Source: an uncultured Tateyamaria sp.
GTDB lineage: Bacteria > Pseudomonadota > Alphaproteobacteria > Rhodobacterales > Rhodobacteraceae
Length of the DNA: 64,000 nt
Direction: 5' to 3'
Assembly (NCBI RefSeq): GCF_947488715.1
Contig: NZ_CANLAG010000002.1
Coordinates: forward strand, 496,001-560,000
Shown here piece after piece: positions 34,936 through 42,818 of this stretch (within the stretch, counting starts at the first letter, position 1; every line of letters starts with the position of its first letter). The notes under the pieces are model-generated. The model was not told the DNA's origin. It saw nothing but the letters and a program-made list of their open reading frames with translations, and did not search any database. The position numbers and the translations under genes are program-made.

Positions 34936-35535
34936 TCAGTTCTGTGCAACCGACGTTTTGTCAAATGTCGCGGTAAAGCCTTTGAGGCTGAGCGTCAGGT
35001 TGACCTTTTGATCGGGGGCAAGGGCCGGCACGATGGTCAGTGTCGCCGCATTGCCGCGCCGGAACGCCGCCAGTTCGTCCGCCACCAGACCCACGCGCGA
35101 CAGGCACCCGATGGGGTTGCAGAACGCAAATGGATAACGACGCGCTTGACCGCCATCGACCTGCATCGTCAGCTGTTGGGGCAGGGACGTTTCGAGCGGC
35201 ACGATGATCGTCGCGCCCGCCACGGCCCGGCCACCTTCTGGCAGGCGGAAGATTGTGATTTCGGCGACAGGTGTGCCTTCTTCGTCCGACATCAACTGGT
35301 ACATCTGGCAGGGGTCGTCACCTGTCTCTGACTTGATGCAGCGCAGTTCCCAGTCGCCGATGGTTTCGGCAACGTAGGTGTCACCCACCTGCGGTTCGGT
35401 TGCATCCTCGCCAAGGCTCAGAGAGTCCTCGATGGACGGGGTCGCGGGTGCTTCGCTGTCCGTTTCGGTGGATTGGGCCAGGAGCGCGGTTGGCATCACA
35501 CAAGCCAGTGTCAGGGCAATCAAAGAGGTACGCAT
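34936..35535 (-). CDS. Invasion-associated locus B (IalB) family protein
   Basis: A 199-residue secreted protein. The signal peptide is MRTSLIALTLACVMPTALLAQ. After a short acidic stretch, the IalB domain is clear: VAETIGDWELRCIKSETGDDPCQMYQLMSDEEGTPVAEITIF, where two cysteines are typical, then RYPFAFCNPIGCLSRVGL with another pair. IalB was named from Bartonella invasion of red cells, but family members are widespread in free-living alphaproteobacteria, where the role is unknown. The start MRTSLIAL was chosen because the longer reading (to 35631) lacks a signal peptide at its end. Transcribed alone and followed by a strong terminator. Confidence 0.85.
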   Translation of the reverse strand: MRTSLIALTLACVMPTALLAQSTETDSEAPATPSIEDSLSLGEDATEPQVGDTYVAETIGDWELRCIKSETGDDPCQMYQLMSDEEGTPVAEITIFRLPEGGRAVAGATIIVPLETSLPQQLTMQVDGGQARRYPFAFCNPIGCLSRVGLVADELAAFRRGNAATLTIVPALAPDQKVNLTLSLKGFTATFDKTSVAQN

Positions 35536-35659
35536 ATCAGTTCCGCTTCTGTTTCGTGTCGCAGGTTTGCTAGCACGCCCGCAACGCAGTGTCAGTGGCA
35601 AAGCGCAAAGATTTGAGCGCCATGCGCGCACACGTGTGCAATCGGATGGACCAAAAGCA

Positions 35660-35687
35660 AAAAAGGAGACCGCAAGGCCCCCTTTTT
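35660..35687 (+). terminator. Hairpin with T-tract, possible end of a small transcript
   Basis: AAAAAGG pairs with CCTTTTT, and CC-GCAA-GG forms an inner GNRA-type loop. The structure is close to symmetric and ends with CCTTTTTC on the plus strand; a further TTTTTT follows at 35694. No gene precedes it closely on the plus strand. Confidence 0.45.
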
Positions 35688-35822
35688 CAAGTATTTTTTC
35701 TCCCCGTCGGACTGGCCGACTTTTATGGGGGGACGTTACGAGAGGTGCGTCAAATCGTCAACCGGAAATCACCGATGCGTGTGGGGTTCCGGACATTTAG
35801 GTAAAGATCGTGTGCGCTAAAC

Positions 35823-35850
35823 AAAAAAAGGCCGCGCACAAGGCGCGGCC
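35823..35850 (-). terminator. Hairpin with T-tract on the minus strand
   Basis: GGCCGCGC (35830-35837) pairs with GCGCGGCC (35843-35850). On the minus strand it is followed by seven T residues, a standard Rho-independent terminator, yet no minus-strand gene lies before it. It may end an antisense or leader transcript that begins near the HerA-like start. Confidence 0.5.
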
Positions 35851-35976
35851 AGTCTGACAGGGAGGAAGTGTTCCGCGCCAGGAGGACATTTAGGCGGGAA
35901 CGAAAAACACTATGGCACCCAATCGTTAACTTTGTATGGTCACTCCGAAATGGCGCGTGGACAAAAGGTTAACGAC

Positions 35977-37518
35977 ATGACCGACAGCATCTTTATCGGC
36001 GGCGGTGGGCTGGACTATGCCGACCAGCAGGGGCTGACCCTGAAATACGCCAACCGCCATGGGCTGATCGCGGGGGCCACGGGCACGGGCAAGACGGTCA
36101 CGTTGCAGATCCTCGCCGAAGGGTTTTCCAATGCGGGCGTGCCGGTGTTCCTGTCAGATGTCAAAGGCGACCTGTCCGGGCTGGCCAAGTCCGGCACACC
36201 CGAACACAAGCTGCACGGCCCCTTTACCGAACGCGCAGAAAAGATCGGGTTTTCGGACTACTCCTATCACGCCTGTCCGGTGACATTCTGGGACATGTTC
36301 GGCCAGCAGGGCCATCCGGTACGCACCACGGTGTCCGAGATGGGGCCGCTGTTGCTGGCGCAACTGTTGGAGTTGACCGAGGCGCAAGAAGGCATCCTGA
36401 ACATCGCCTTCCGCCTCGCCGACGAAGAGGGCATGCCGCTCCTGAATCTCAAGGACCTGCAAGCCCTGTTGGTCTGGGTTGGTGAAAACGCCAAGGACCT
36501 GTCGCTGCGCTATGGGAACGTGTCGACGCAGTCCATTGGTGCCATTCAGCGGCGTTTGCTGGTCTTGGAAAACCAAGGCGCGAGCCAGTTGTTTGGCGAG
36601 CCCGCGCTGGAGCTGTCGGACCTGATGCGCACCGATGAGGCGGGCAAAGGGGTGGTCAACATTCTGGCGGCCGACAAGCTGATGGCCGCGCCGAAGCTCT
36701 ATGCGACGTTCCTGCTGTGGCTTTTGTCTGAGTTGTTCGAGGAACTGCCCGAAGTTGGCGACCCGGACAAACCCAAGCTGGTGTTCTTTTTCGACGAGGC
36801 GCACCTGTTGTTCGAAGACGCGCCCAAAGCACTGGTGGACAAGGTTGAACAGGTTGCACGCCTGATCCGGTCCAAAGGGGTCGGCGTCTACTTTATCACG
36901 CAGAACCCGGCGGATGTGCCCGAGGATATCCTGGGGCAACTGGGCAACCGGTTCCAGCACGCCTTGCGCGCATTTACCGCCAAGGACCGCAAGGAATTGC
37001 GCATGGCCGCCGAGACTTATCGCGAAAACCCCCGGTTCGAAACCGAGGAAGCCATTCGTGAGGTCGGTGTGGGCGAAGCGGTGACGTCGATGCTCCAGAA
37101 GAAAGGCGTGCCGGGGATTGTTGAGCGTACCCTGATCCGCCCGCCATCTTCGCAATTGGGTCCCATCACCGACGCCGAGCGCAAGGTGCATTTGAGCACC
37201 TCGGATATGGCGGGCAAATACGACGAACCTCTGGATCGCAAGTCGGCGTTTGAAATTCTGAAGGCCCGTGCCGACAAAGCCGCGGATGAGGCGGCGAAGG
37301 CCGAGGAAAAGGCCGAAGACGAGACGCCGATGCTGCGCGAGTTCAACGCGGCACGGCGCTATTCCGCAAAGGGCTTGGCCCGGTCCACGTCGCGGCCAAA
37401 ACGGCGTGGGGCCACGTTCGGCGAGGCGATGACCAAGATGGTGGTCAAGGAACTGACCGGAACCACCGGGCGTCGCATGGTACGGGGTATTCTGGGCGGT
37501 TTGTTCAAAGGACGTTGA
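35977..37518 (+). CDS. HerA-like (DUF853) ATPase
   Basis: A 513-residue P-loop ATPase of the HerA/FtsK superfamily, similar to the YjgR/DUF853 group. Walker A is GATGTGKTVT near residue 35, Walker B is VFFFDEAHLLF near residue 270, and a conserved arginine-rich motif follows (RLIRSKGVGVYFITQNPADVPEDILGQLGNRFQHALR). The C-terminus has an acidic/alanine-rich segment and a basic tail. HerA-like proteins act as hexameric DNA translocases, and the DUF853 group has no well-established role. The start MTDSIFIGG lies at the end of AAAGGTTAACGAC; the longer reading to 35932 is less likely. Transcribed alone. Confidence 0.82.
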   Translation: MTDSIFIGGGGLDYADQQGLTLKYANRHGLIAGATGTGKTVTLQILAEGFSNAGVPVFLSDVKGDLSGLAKSGTPEHKLHGPFTERAEKIGFSDYSYHACPVTFWDMFGQQGHPVRTTVSEMGPLLLAQLLELTEAQEGILNIAFRLADEEGMPLLNLKDLQALLVWVGENAKDLSLRYGNVSTQSIGAIQRRLLVLENQGASQLFGEPALELSDLMRTDEAGKGVVNILAADKLMAAPKLYATFLLWLLSELFEELPEVGDPDKPKLVFFFDEAHLLFEDAPKALVDKVEQVARLIRSKGVGVYFITQNPADVPEDILGQLGNRFQHALRAFTAKDRKELRMAAETYRENPRFETEEAIREVGVGEAVTSMLQKKGVPGIVERTLIRPPSSQLGPITDAERKVHLSTSDMAGKYDEPLDRKSAFEILKARADKAADEAAKAEEKAEDETPMLREFNAARRYSAKGLARSTSRPKRRGATFGEAMTKMVVKELTGTTGRRMVRGILGGLFKGR

Positions 37519-37697
37519 GCACGGGCGGTGCGTCGTACAGGCGCACCCAACGGGTCACACTCAGGCAGAGCGTTTGTTCAACGGAAGGTGATGTCACCTT
37601 GCGCGTTTTGTCCCCTTTTCATCAGATGCAATCGTTGCCATGTCGAGGTCAGGCCCCAAGCATCTGCGGGCGCCGTCACAGTGCTAGGGAGTGTGCC

Positions 37698-37997
37698 ATG
37701 CCTCTGTCAGACCGTTTGCGTCACGTTGTGTTTTTTCGCGCCAAGGCGCGGGCAGATGTGGACCGGGTCTTTGACGGACTGGCCATTCTCGAAGGGAACC
37801 CGCATGCGGACGTGATCTCGGTCCGGCGCAATACGCATTGCGATGCCCTGTCGGATGAGGTGGACGTTGTGGTCTATGCTGAGTTCCGCGACCGTGATGC
37901 ATTGGACGCCTACAAGGCGCACCCGCTCTATCAGCAGTCCATCGACATTGTCCGCCCGCTGCGCGATATGCGGGTCGCAGCGGACGTGACGTTTTAG
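37698..37997 (+). CDS. Dabb domain protein
   Basis: A 99-residue protein with the Dabb pattern RLRHVVFFRAK, then VVVYAEFRDRDALDAYKAHPLYQQSIDIVRPL and a final strand VAADVTF. It probably forms a dimeric ferredoxin-like barrel. The start has an AGGGAG ribosome site seven bases before it. Its end overlaps the end of the convergent livM gene by four bases. The function is unknown; it is a paralogue in fold of the Dabb protein at 19722, but the two have little sequence identity by eye. Confidence 0.8.
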   Translation: MPLSDRLRHVVFFRAKARADVDRVFDGLAILEGNPHADVISVRRNTHCDALSDEVDVVVYAEFRDRDALDAYKAHPLYQQSIDIVRPLRDMRVAADVTF

Positions 37998-39298
37998 CGT
38001 TCGGGGATCAAGCCACGTGGGCTGAAGCGCAAGACCAGTAGCAGTACCACACCCATCGTGAGCAGACGCATATGGGCGGCACTGTCCAGAAGGTGTTCGC
38101 GCAGCCAATAGCCGTCGGCCATACCGGATGTGACAACCTGCATAACCCACAGGCCAATGGGTTCGACCATCACCCACAGCCACCAGATCAGGAATCCGCC
38201 CAGCACGGAGCCCAGGTTGTTGCCCGATCCGCCCACGATCACCATGACCCAGACAAGGAAGGTGAACCGCAGCGGTTGATAGGTGCCGGGTGTCAGTTGC
38301 CCGTCCAGCGTTGTCATCATCGCACCAGCGATGCCGCAAATGGCAGAGCCCAGTACAAAGACCTGCAAGTGCCGCGCGGTGACGTCTTTGCCCATTGCTT
38401 CAGCCGCGACTTCGTTGTCACGGATGGCGCGCATCATGCGGCCCCAGGGGCTGTGCAGGGCGCGTTGTGCGAGGACAAAGAGTAGCGCCAGCACCACGGC
38501 AAAGAGGCCTGCGTAAATCAGCTTGACCCAGAGCGTCGAGGCCGTGACCGGATCGAGACCCAGATTGCCCACACGCTCGACAAAGCCCGGATCGTTCTGC
38601 AGGTCGATCTCGTAGGGGGCGGGGCGGGGTAGGCCCACCACATTCTTCACACCACGGGCCAGCCAGTCTTCGTTCTTAAGAACGGCAATGATGATCTCGG
38701 CAATGCCCAGCGTCGCAATGGCGAGGTAGTCAGACCGCAGGCCCAGAGCCGTTTTGCCGATCACCCACGCGGCGCCAGCGGCCAACAAACCGCCGACGGG
38801 CCACGCCAGCAGGACGGGTAGGCCAAGACCGCCCAGATATCCCGCGTTCGCCGGGTTCACCGCCTCGACTGCCTGCACGCCACCGTCGAATACGGCGCGG
38901 TAGACAAAGAAGCCCACAACAAGGATCGCAATCATCCCCACAGCGCGCACACGCTCCTTGGGCAGCGCACCGTAGGCCAGGATCGCGCCCACGATTGTCG
39001 CAGCACCCAGGATCAGCGACAGCACTACGCGTAACCCACCGGCGGCCCATGCTTCGCCCACGGGCGGCATGGCAACCAGTACGGTGGCAAGCCCACCCAG
39101 CGCGACAAAACCCATGATGCCGACGTTAAAGAGGCCCGCAAATCCCCATTGCAGATTTACACCCAAAGCCATGATCGCAGAGATCAGGCCAAAGTTCATG
39201 ATCGTGATGGCGAGGTTCCACGATGTCATCATCCCGGTGCCGATGATCAGCACAGCGATGAAGGTGAAATAGAGAATGTTGCGTGCTGTGTCGGTCAT
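37994..39298 (-). CDS. livM: Branched-chain amino acid ABC transporter permease LivM
   Basis: A 434-residue inner-membrane permease with about ten helices. The LivM signature pattern is seen in LGVNLQWGFAGLFNVGIMGFVALGG, in SDYLAIATLGIAEIII and in MMRAIRDNEVAAEAMGKDVTARHLQVFVLGSAICGIAGAM. It is longer than E. coli LivM because of extra N-terminal helices. It pairs with LivH to form the channel. It is the last gene of the Liv operon and overlaps LivH by four bases (ATGA). Confidence 0.9.
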   Translation of the reverse strand: MTDTARNILYFTFIAVLIIGTGMMTSWNLAITIMNFGLISAIMALGVNLQWGFAGLFNVGIMGFVALGGLATVLVAMPPVGEAWAAGGLRVVLSLILGAATIVGAILAYGALPKERVRAVGMIAILVVGFFVYRAVFDGGVQAVEAVNPANAGYLGGLGLPVLLAWPVGGLLAAGAAWVIGKTALGLRSDYLAIATLGIAEIIIAVLKNEDWLARGVKNVVGLPRPAPYEIDLQNDPGFVERVGNLGLDPVTASTLWVKLIYAGLFAVVLALLFVLAQRALHSPWGRMMRAIRDNEVAAEAMGKDVTARHLQVFVLGSAICGIAGAMMTTLDGQLTPGTYQPLRFTFLVWVMVIVGGSGNNLGSVLGGFLIWWLWVMVEPIGLWVMQVVTSGMADGYWLREHLLDSAAHMRLLTMGVVLLLVLRFSPRGLIPER

Positions 39299-40305
39299 AC
39301 CGATTTCCCCGCAAATAGGCCCGTGGGCTTGAACAACAGCACAATCAGCAGGATCACGAAGCTGACCGCGAATTTGTAGTCGGTGGACAAGAGCTGGGCC
39401 AGACCATCCGGCGCCAGAGCGTCAGGCAGAGCGTAGCCCGCGACTTTCTTCCAGGCATAGGTGATCATCACCTCGGAGAAGGCGATGGTGAAGCCACCGG
39501 CAATGGCCCCCAGCGGATTTCCCAGACCACCCACGATGGCGGAGGCAAAGATCGGCAGCAGCAGTTGGAAATAGACAAACGGCTTGAACGACTTGTCGAG
39601 CCCATAGAGCACACCCGCCACCGTGGCGAGTGCGGCCACGATCAGCCAGGTCACCATGACCACCCGTTCGGGATTAATGCCTGACAGCAGCGCCAGATCC
39701 TCGTTGTCAGAATAGGCGCGCATGGACTTGCCCGTGCGGGTCCGATTGAGGAAATAGAACAGGGCGGCCACAACAATCACGGCGGTGATCACGGTCAGGC
39801 CTTGGGTTGTTTTGATCGCCAGCCCTTCCTTCAAGCCGGTCAGCGCCTTGAATTCACGTACCGATATGATGAAGCGTTCGCCGTCCGCAAAGCGTTGATC
39901 ATTCGGGCCGATGATGAACCGCACCAGACCATTCATGATGAACATGACGCCGAGGCTGACCATGACAAAGATGATGGGTTTGGCCTTTTGCGTGCGGTAG
40001 AATCGGTAAACGCCGCGGTCCGTTGCCAGAATGAACAGCGCACAGACCGCTATGCCAAAGGGCAGGGCGAGCAGAGCGGTGGGCAATGGGCCCGCGCTGA
40101 TGCCAACGGCCTGAAAGCCCCATGTGATCAGGATGGTCGCCATGGTGCCAAAGGCCATCGTGTCGCCGTGCGCGAAGTTGGAGAACCGCAGGATCCCGTA
40201 GATCAGCGTGACCCCAAGCGCGCCAAGAGCGAGTTGGGAGCCATAGGCGATGGCAGGGATCAGGACGAAGTTGGAGAGGGCGACGATAGCGTTCAAAAAG
40301 TCCAT
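39295..40305 (-). CDS. livH: Branched-chain amino acid ABC transporter permease LivH
   Basis: A 336-residue permease with about eight helices. The LivH landmarks are LALGALGVTLIYGILRFSNFAHGDTMAFG near the start, MRAYSDNEDLALLSGINPERVVMVTWLIVAALATVAGVLYG, the ATPase contact region, and AIVGGLGNPLGAIAGGFTIAFSEVM. It forms the membrane channel with LivM. The start overlaps the stop of the small unknown protein upstream by one base (TGATG) behind a GGAG site, so its translation depends on that gene. Typical binding partners are LivF, LivG and LivK in the same operon. Confidence 0.9.
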   Translation of the reverse strand: MDFLNAIVALSNFVLIPAIAYGSQLALGALGVTLIYGILRFSNFAHGDTMAFGTMATILITWGFQAVGISAGPLPTALLALPFGIAVCALFILATDRGVYRFYRTQKAKPIIFVMVSLGVMFIMNGLVRFIIGPNDQRFADGERFIISVREFKALTGLKEGLAIKTTQGLTVITAVIVVAALFYFLNRTRTGKSMRAYSDNEDLALLSGINPERVVMVTWLIVAALATVAGVLYGLDKSFKPFVYFQLLLPIFASAIVGGLGNPLGAIAGGFTIAFSEVMITYAWKKVAGYALPDALAPDGLAQLLSTDYKFAVSFVILLIVLLFKPTGLFAGKSV

Positions 40306-40733
40306 CAGGAGGTAGCTCCTTGGCAGAAGCCAGACTTGAGGCGTATTTGTGCTCCGTCTACAGTGGCTTTTGTAACCTGATCGGGCGCCATATGGACTGA
40401 GTACATAAAAGCACCGTTGGCAAAGACGGTGAGCGAAGACATGCCATCATCGTCAGAGACTGATGGCCGTGAGGCTTGGAGAATCTTGGGGTCTCTGAGC
40501 TGTGTTTTATTGGTCAGATAGTACACCTCTTTACTGGCCGGGAACTCGACTTTCACAAAGAGGCCGAACTGCTCAAGTTGCAGCATCATAGGATCATTTG
40601 TGTCCTTACATTGAGTAACCGACGAACACTCTTTCTGGACTAAACAATTAAATTGACCATCGTGCGCGGAAACCACGTTCGGAAATGCAAACGCAAGTAC
40701 GGTGAAGAAAACCGAATAATTGTGCACCGTCAT
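40305..40733 (-). CDS. Small secreted protein of unknown function inside the Liv operon
   Basis: A 142-residue protein not recognised from any named family. A signal peptide is likely (VHNYSVFFTVLAFAFPNVVSA, cleavage before HDGQ). The mature part has four or more cysteines (FNCLVQKECSSVTQC and FCQG at the end) that could form disulfides, and a middle section with VYYLTNKTQLRDP and TVFANGAFMYSVHMAPDQV. It is joined to LivF by an ATGA overlap and to LivH by TGATG, so it is a real translated part of the operon. Base composition is more A/T-rich than the flanking transporter genes, which hints at transfer. Its role may be in the periplasm with LivK, but that is only a guess. Confidence 0.75.
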   Translation of the reverse strand: MTVHNYSVFFTVLAFAFPNVVSAHDGQFNCLVQKECSSVTQCKDTNDPMMLQLEQFGLFVKVEFPASKEVYYLTNKTQLRDPKILQASRPSVSDDDGMSSLTVFANGAFMYSVHMAPDQVTKATVDGAQIRLKSGFCQGATS

Positions 40734-41551
40734 CCCCCCAAAAAACTCTTGCGCACGTCCGGGTCGGCCAGCAACTCCTTGCCCGTCCCCGTATACGCAT
40801 TCCGGCCCTGCACCAGCACGTAACCTTTGTCCGCGATCTCCAGCGCCTGTCGCGCGTTCTGTTCCACCATCAGGATCGGGATGCCCGTGCGCGCCACCTC
40901 GATAATGCGGTCGAAAAGCTCATCCATCACGATGGGGCTGACCCCTGCGGTCGGTTCATCCAGCATCAGCACCTTGGGTTGGGTCATCAGCGCGCGGCCA
41001 ACGGCGACCTGTTGGCGTTGCCCGCCGGACAACTCACCCGCAGCCTGATTGCGCTTTTCCTTGAGGATCGGGAACAGGTCATAAACCTGTGCCATCGTGT
41101 CTGAGAAATCGTCGCGCCGGATAAATGCGCCCATCTCAAGGTTCTCTTCCACGGTCATCGAGGTGAAGATGTTCGACGTTTGCGGCACGAAACCCATGCC
41201 TTTGGCGACGCGGTCTTGGGGCGACAAATCGGTTATGTCCTCTCCGTCCAAACGCACCGAGCCCTGGCGGACGTCCAGCATGCCAAACACCGCCTTCATA
41301 GCTGTCGATTTACCCGCGCCATTGGGACCAACGATCACGGCAATCTCGCCAGGGTTCACCGCCACGGTGCAGTCATGCAGGATGTCAGGCCCCGCACCAT
41401 AGCCGCCGGTCATCGTGTCGCCGATCAAGAACGCTTCGGACGTATTCATGGGGGACTTGGTGCCGGGTGACACGGCAAGCGTGCTTGCTACCTTTGGATT
41501 GGCAATCGAGGCATCCTTGTTGCCGCGACTTTCCTGATAGGGATTGGTCAT
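40730..41551 (-). CDS. livF: Branched-chain amino acid ABC transporter ATP-binding protein LivF
   Basis: A 273-residue ATPase. Walker A is VGPNGAGKST, the signature is ELSGGQRQQVAVGRALM and Walker B is VLMLDEPTAGVSP; the switch loop MVEQNARQALEIAD has a LivF-type glutamine-asparagine in place of a histidine. Compared with family members it carries about 35 extra N-terminal residues. The long start (MTNPYQES) was kept because it overlaps the preceding gene as ATGA; MNTSEAFLIG at 41449 would give the usual length. It drives transport together with LivG. Confidence 0.85.
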   Translation of the reverse strand: MTNPYQESRGNKDASIANPKVASTLAVSPGTKSPMNTSEAFLIGDTMTGGYGAGPDILHDCTVAVNPGEIAVIVGPNGAGKSTAMKAVFGMLDVRQGSVRLDGEDITDLSPQDRVAKGMGFVPQTSNIFTSMTVEENLEMGAFIRRDDFSDTMAQVYDLFPILKEKRNQAAGELSGGQRQQVAVGRALMTQPKVLMLDEPTAGVSPIVMDELFDRIIEVARTGIPILMVEQNARQALEIADKGYVLVQGRNAYTGTGKELLADPDVRKSFLGG

Positions 41552-41946
41552 TGCGCGTCCTTGAAGTGTTGCGGCAACCGCTCGAAAGCGTCTCGGGTCA
41601 GCATTTCGGGGCAGGCGACCCCGACCGTCCAGGCAAAGCTATCGGCAGGTTTCCATGCACCATAAAGACCTGTGTGGAAAATGTGCCTCTTTGTGCGTGT
41701 GCCACACGAGGTATCAAAGCTGCACAGAAACGAAGTGGTCTTGCCGCCGATGGGCAACTGACCGGGAAGGACAAATCCGATCTCGATCCCTCGATCCAAT
41801 ATTTGACACTCCGCATCTCTGAACATCTGGTGGTGCTCCGGATGGGTGACCTTGGCGCCCATCGTGAAGATCAAACGCTCAGCTGAACTTGTTTTTTGGA
41901 GGTCCAGCGGTTGCCACATAGACAAGACAAGAAGCGATAGGATCAT
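41548..41946 (-). CDS. Small protein of unknown function between LivG and LivF
   Basis: A 132-residue protein with no family recognised. The N-terminus (MILSLLVLSMWQP) is short and hydrophobic, possibly a signal. The remainder contains FTMGAKVTHPEHHQMFRDAECQILDRG, then a cysteine-containing stretch SFLCSFDTSCGTRTKRHIFHTGLYG and a late cysteine (GVACPEM). It overlaps LivG and LivF by four bases on each side (ATGA), which is strong evidence that it is translated. It does not look like the 142-residue protein by eye, but shares its placement, size and cysteine content. The function is unknown; a periplasmic or membrane-linked helper is possible. Confidence 0.7.
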   Translation of the reverse strand: MILSLLVLSMWQPLDLQKTSSAERLIFTMGAKVTHPEHHQMFRDAECQILDRGIEIGFVLPGQLPIGGKTTSFLCSFDTSCGTRTKRHIFHTGLYGAWKPADSFAWTVGVACPEMLTRDAFERLPQHFKDAQ

Positions 41947-42725
41947 GCGCCCACTTTGTCCTTGTTCTTGAGGCCGGTGCCCAGATAGGCCTCGATCACC
42001 TGCTCGTTGGCTTTGATCTCGTCCAGCGTGCCTTCGGCCAGAACGCGGCCCTCGGCCATACAGATGACGGGATCACAGATGCGGCCAATGAAATCCATGT
42101 CGTGTTCGATCACAACAAAGGTGTAATTGCGTTCTTTGTTCAGTCGCAGGATCGCGTCGCCGATGGTGTTGAGGAGGGTTCGGTTCACGCCCGCGCCGAC
42201 CTCGTCCAGAAACACGATCTTGGCGTCGACCATCATGGTACGGCCCAGTTCCAGCAGCTTCTTCTGCCCGCCAGAGACTTGGCCCGCCTTGTGGTCGGAC
42301 AGATGTTCAATTGTTAGGAACTCAAGGACTTCGTCGGCCTTGGCGGCCAGCGCGCGTTCCTCATCCGCGATACGTTTGCGACCGAACCACGTGTTCCACA
42401 GCGTTTCGCCCGATTGCGCGCCGGGGACCATCATGAGGTTCTCGCGGCAGGACATGGAACTGAACTCATGCGCGATCTGGAACGTACGCAGCAGACCTTT
42501 GTGAAACAGTGTGTGTGGCGGCAGTCCGGTGATGTCTTCACCATCCATGGTGACAGTGCCGGAGGTTGGTGGAAGAACGCCCGCTATCACATTGAAAAGA
42601 GTGGTTTTTCCAGCGCCGTTTGGTCCGATCAACCCCGTGATTGACCCCGGTTGGATCGACAGCGTCGCACCGTCCACGGCATGAAAGCCGCCAAAATGTT
42701 TGTGGATGTAGTCAACGACGATCAT
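41943..42725 (-). CDS. livG: Branched-chain amino acid ABC transporter ATP-binding protein LivG
   Basis: A 260-residue ATPase. Walker A is IGPNGAGKTT, the signature is QVSGGQKKLLELGRTMM and Walker B is IVFLDEVGAGVN, in which the usual EPxAG is EVGAG; the H-loop is VVIEHDMDFIGRICD with the histidine present. The LivG-specific helical insert is seen as LLRTFQIAHEFSSMSCRENLM. It acts with LivF on the LivH/LivM channel. It overlaps the next small gene by four bases. An attenuator stem-loop separates it from livK upstream. Confidence 0.9.
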   Translation of the reverse strand: MIVVDYIHKHFGGFHAVDGATLSIQPGSITGLIGPNGAGKTTLFNVIAGVLPPTSGTVTMDGEDITGLPPHTLFHKGLLRTFQIAHEFSSMSCRENLMMVPGAQSGETLWNTWFGRKRIADEERALAAKADEVLEFLTIEHLSDHKAGQVSGGQKKLLELGRTMMVDAKIVFLDEVGAGVNRTLLNTIGDAILRLNKERNYTFVVIEHDMDFIGRICDPVICMAEGRVLAEGTLDEIKANEQVIEAYLGTGLKNKDKVGA

Positions 42726-42769
42726 ATGGTTCCCCGCGCCACTTTAAGAGTGGTCTTCAAGATATTGAA

Positions 42770-42797
42770 ACAGCCCGAAGTTTGCACTCCGGGCTGT
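42770..42797 (-). terminator. Stem-loop between livK and livG (attenuator)
   Basis: ACAGCCCG and CGGGCTGT form a perfect 8-base-pair stem with a 12-base loop; on the minus strand a weak TTTC follows. It sits 22 bases past the livK stop and probably keeps binding protein in excess over the membrane parts. Confidence 0.6.
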
Positions 42798-42818
42798 CTT
42801 AGTTTTTGGCGTTCCCGC

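Larger units (their letters stand above)
35536..35976. other. Gene-poor region with several hairpins upstream of the HerA-like gene
   Basis: A 441-base region without a supportable gene, between divergent IalB and HerA-like genes. It contains two T-tract hairpins (35660-35687 and 35823-35850) plus GTCGG/CCGAC around 35706-35720 followed by TTTT. A ribosome site-like AAAGG precedes the HerA-like start. The structures suggest short transcripts; see the findings. Confidence 0.45.
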
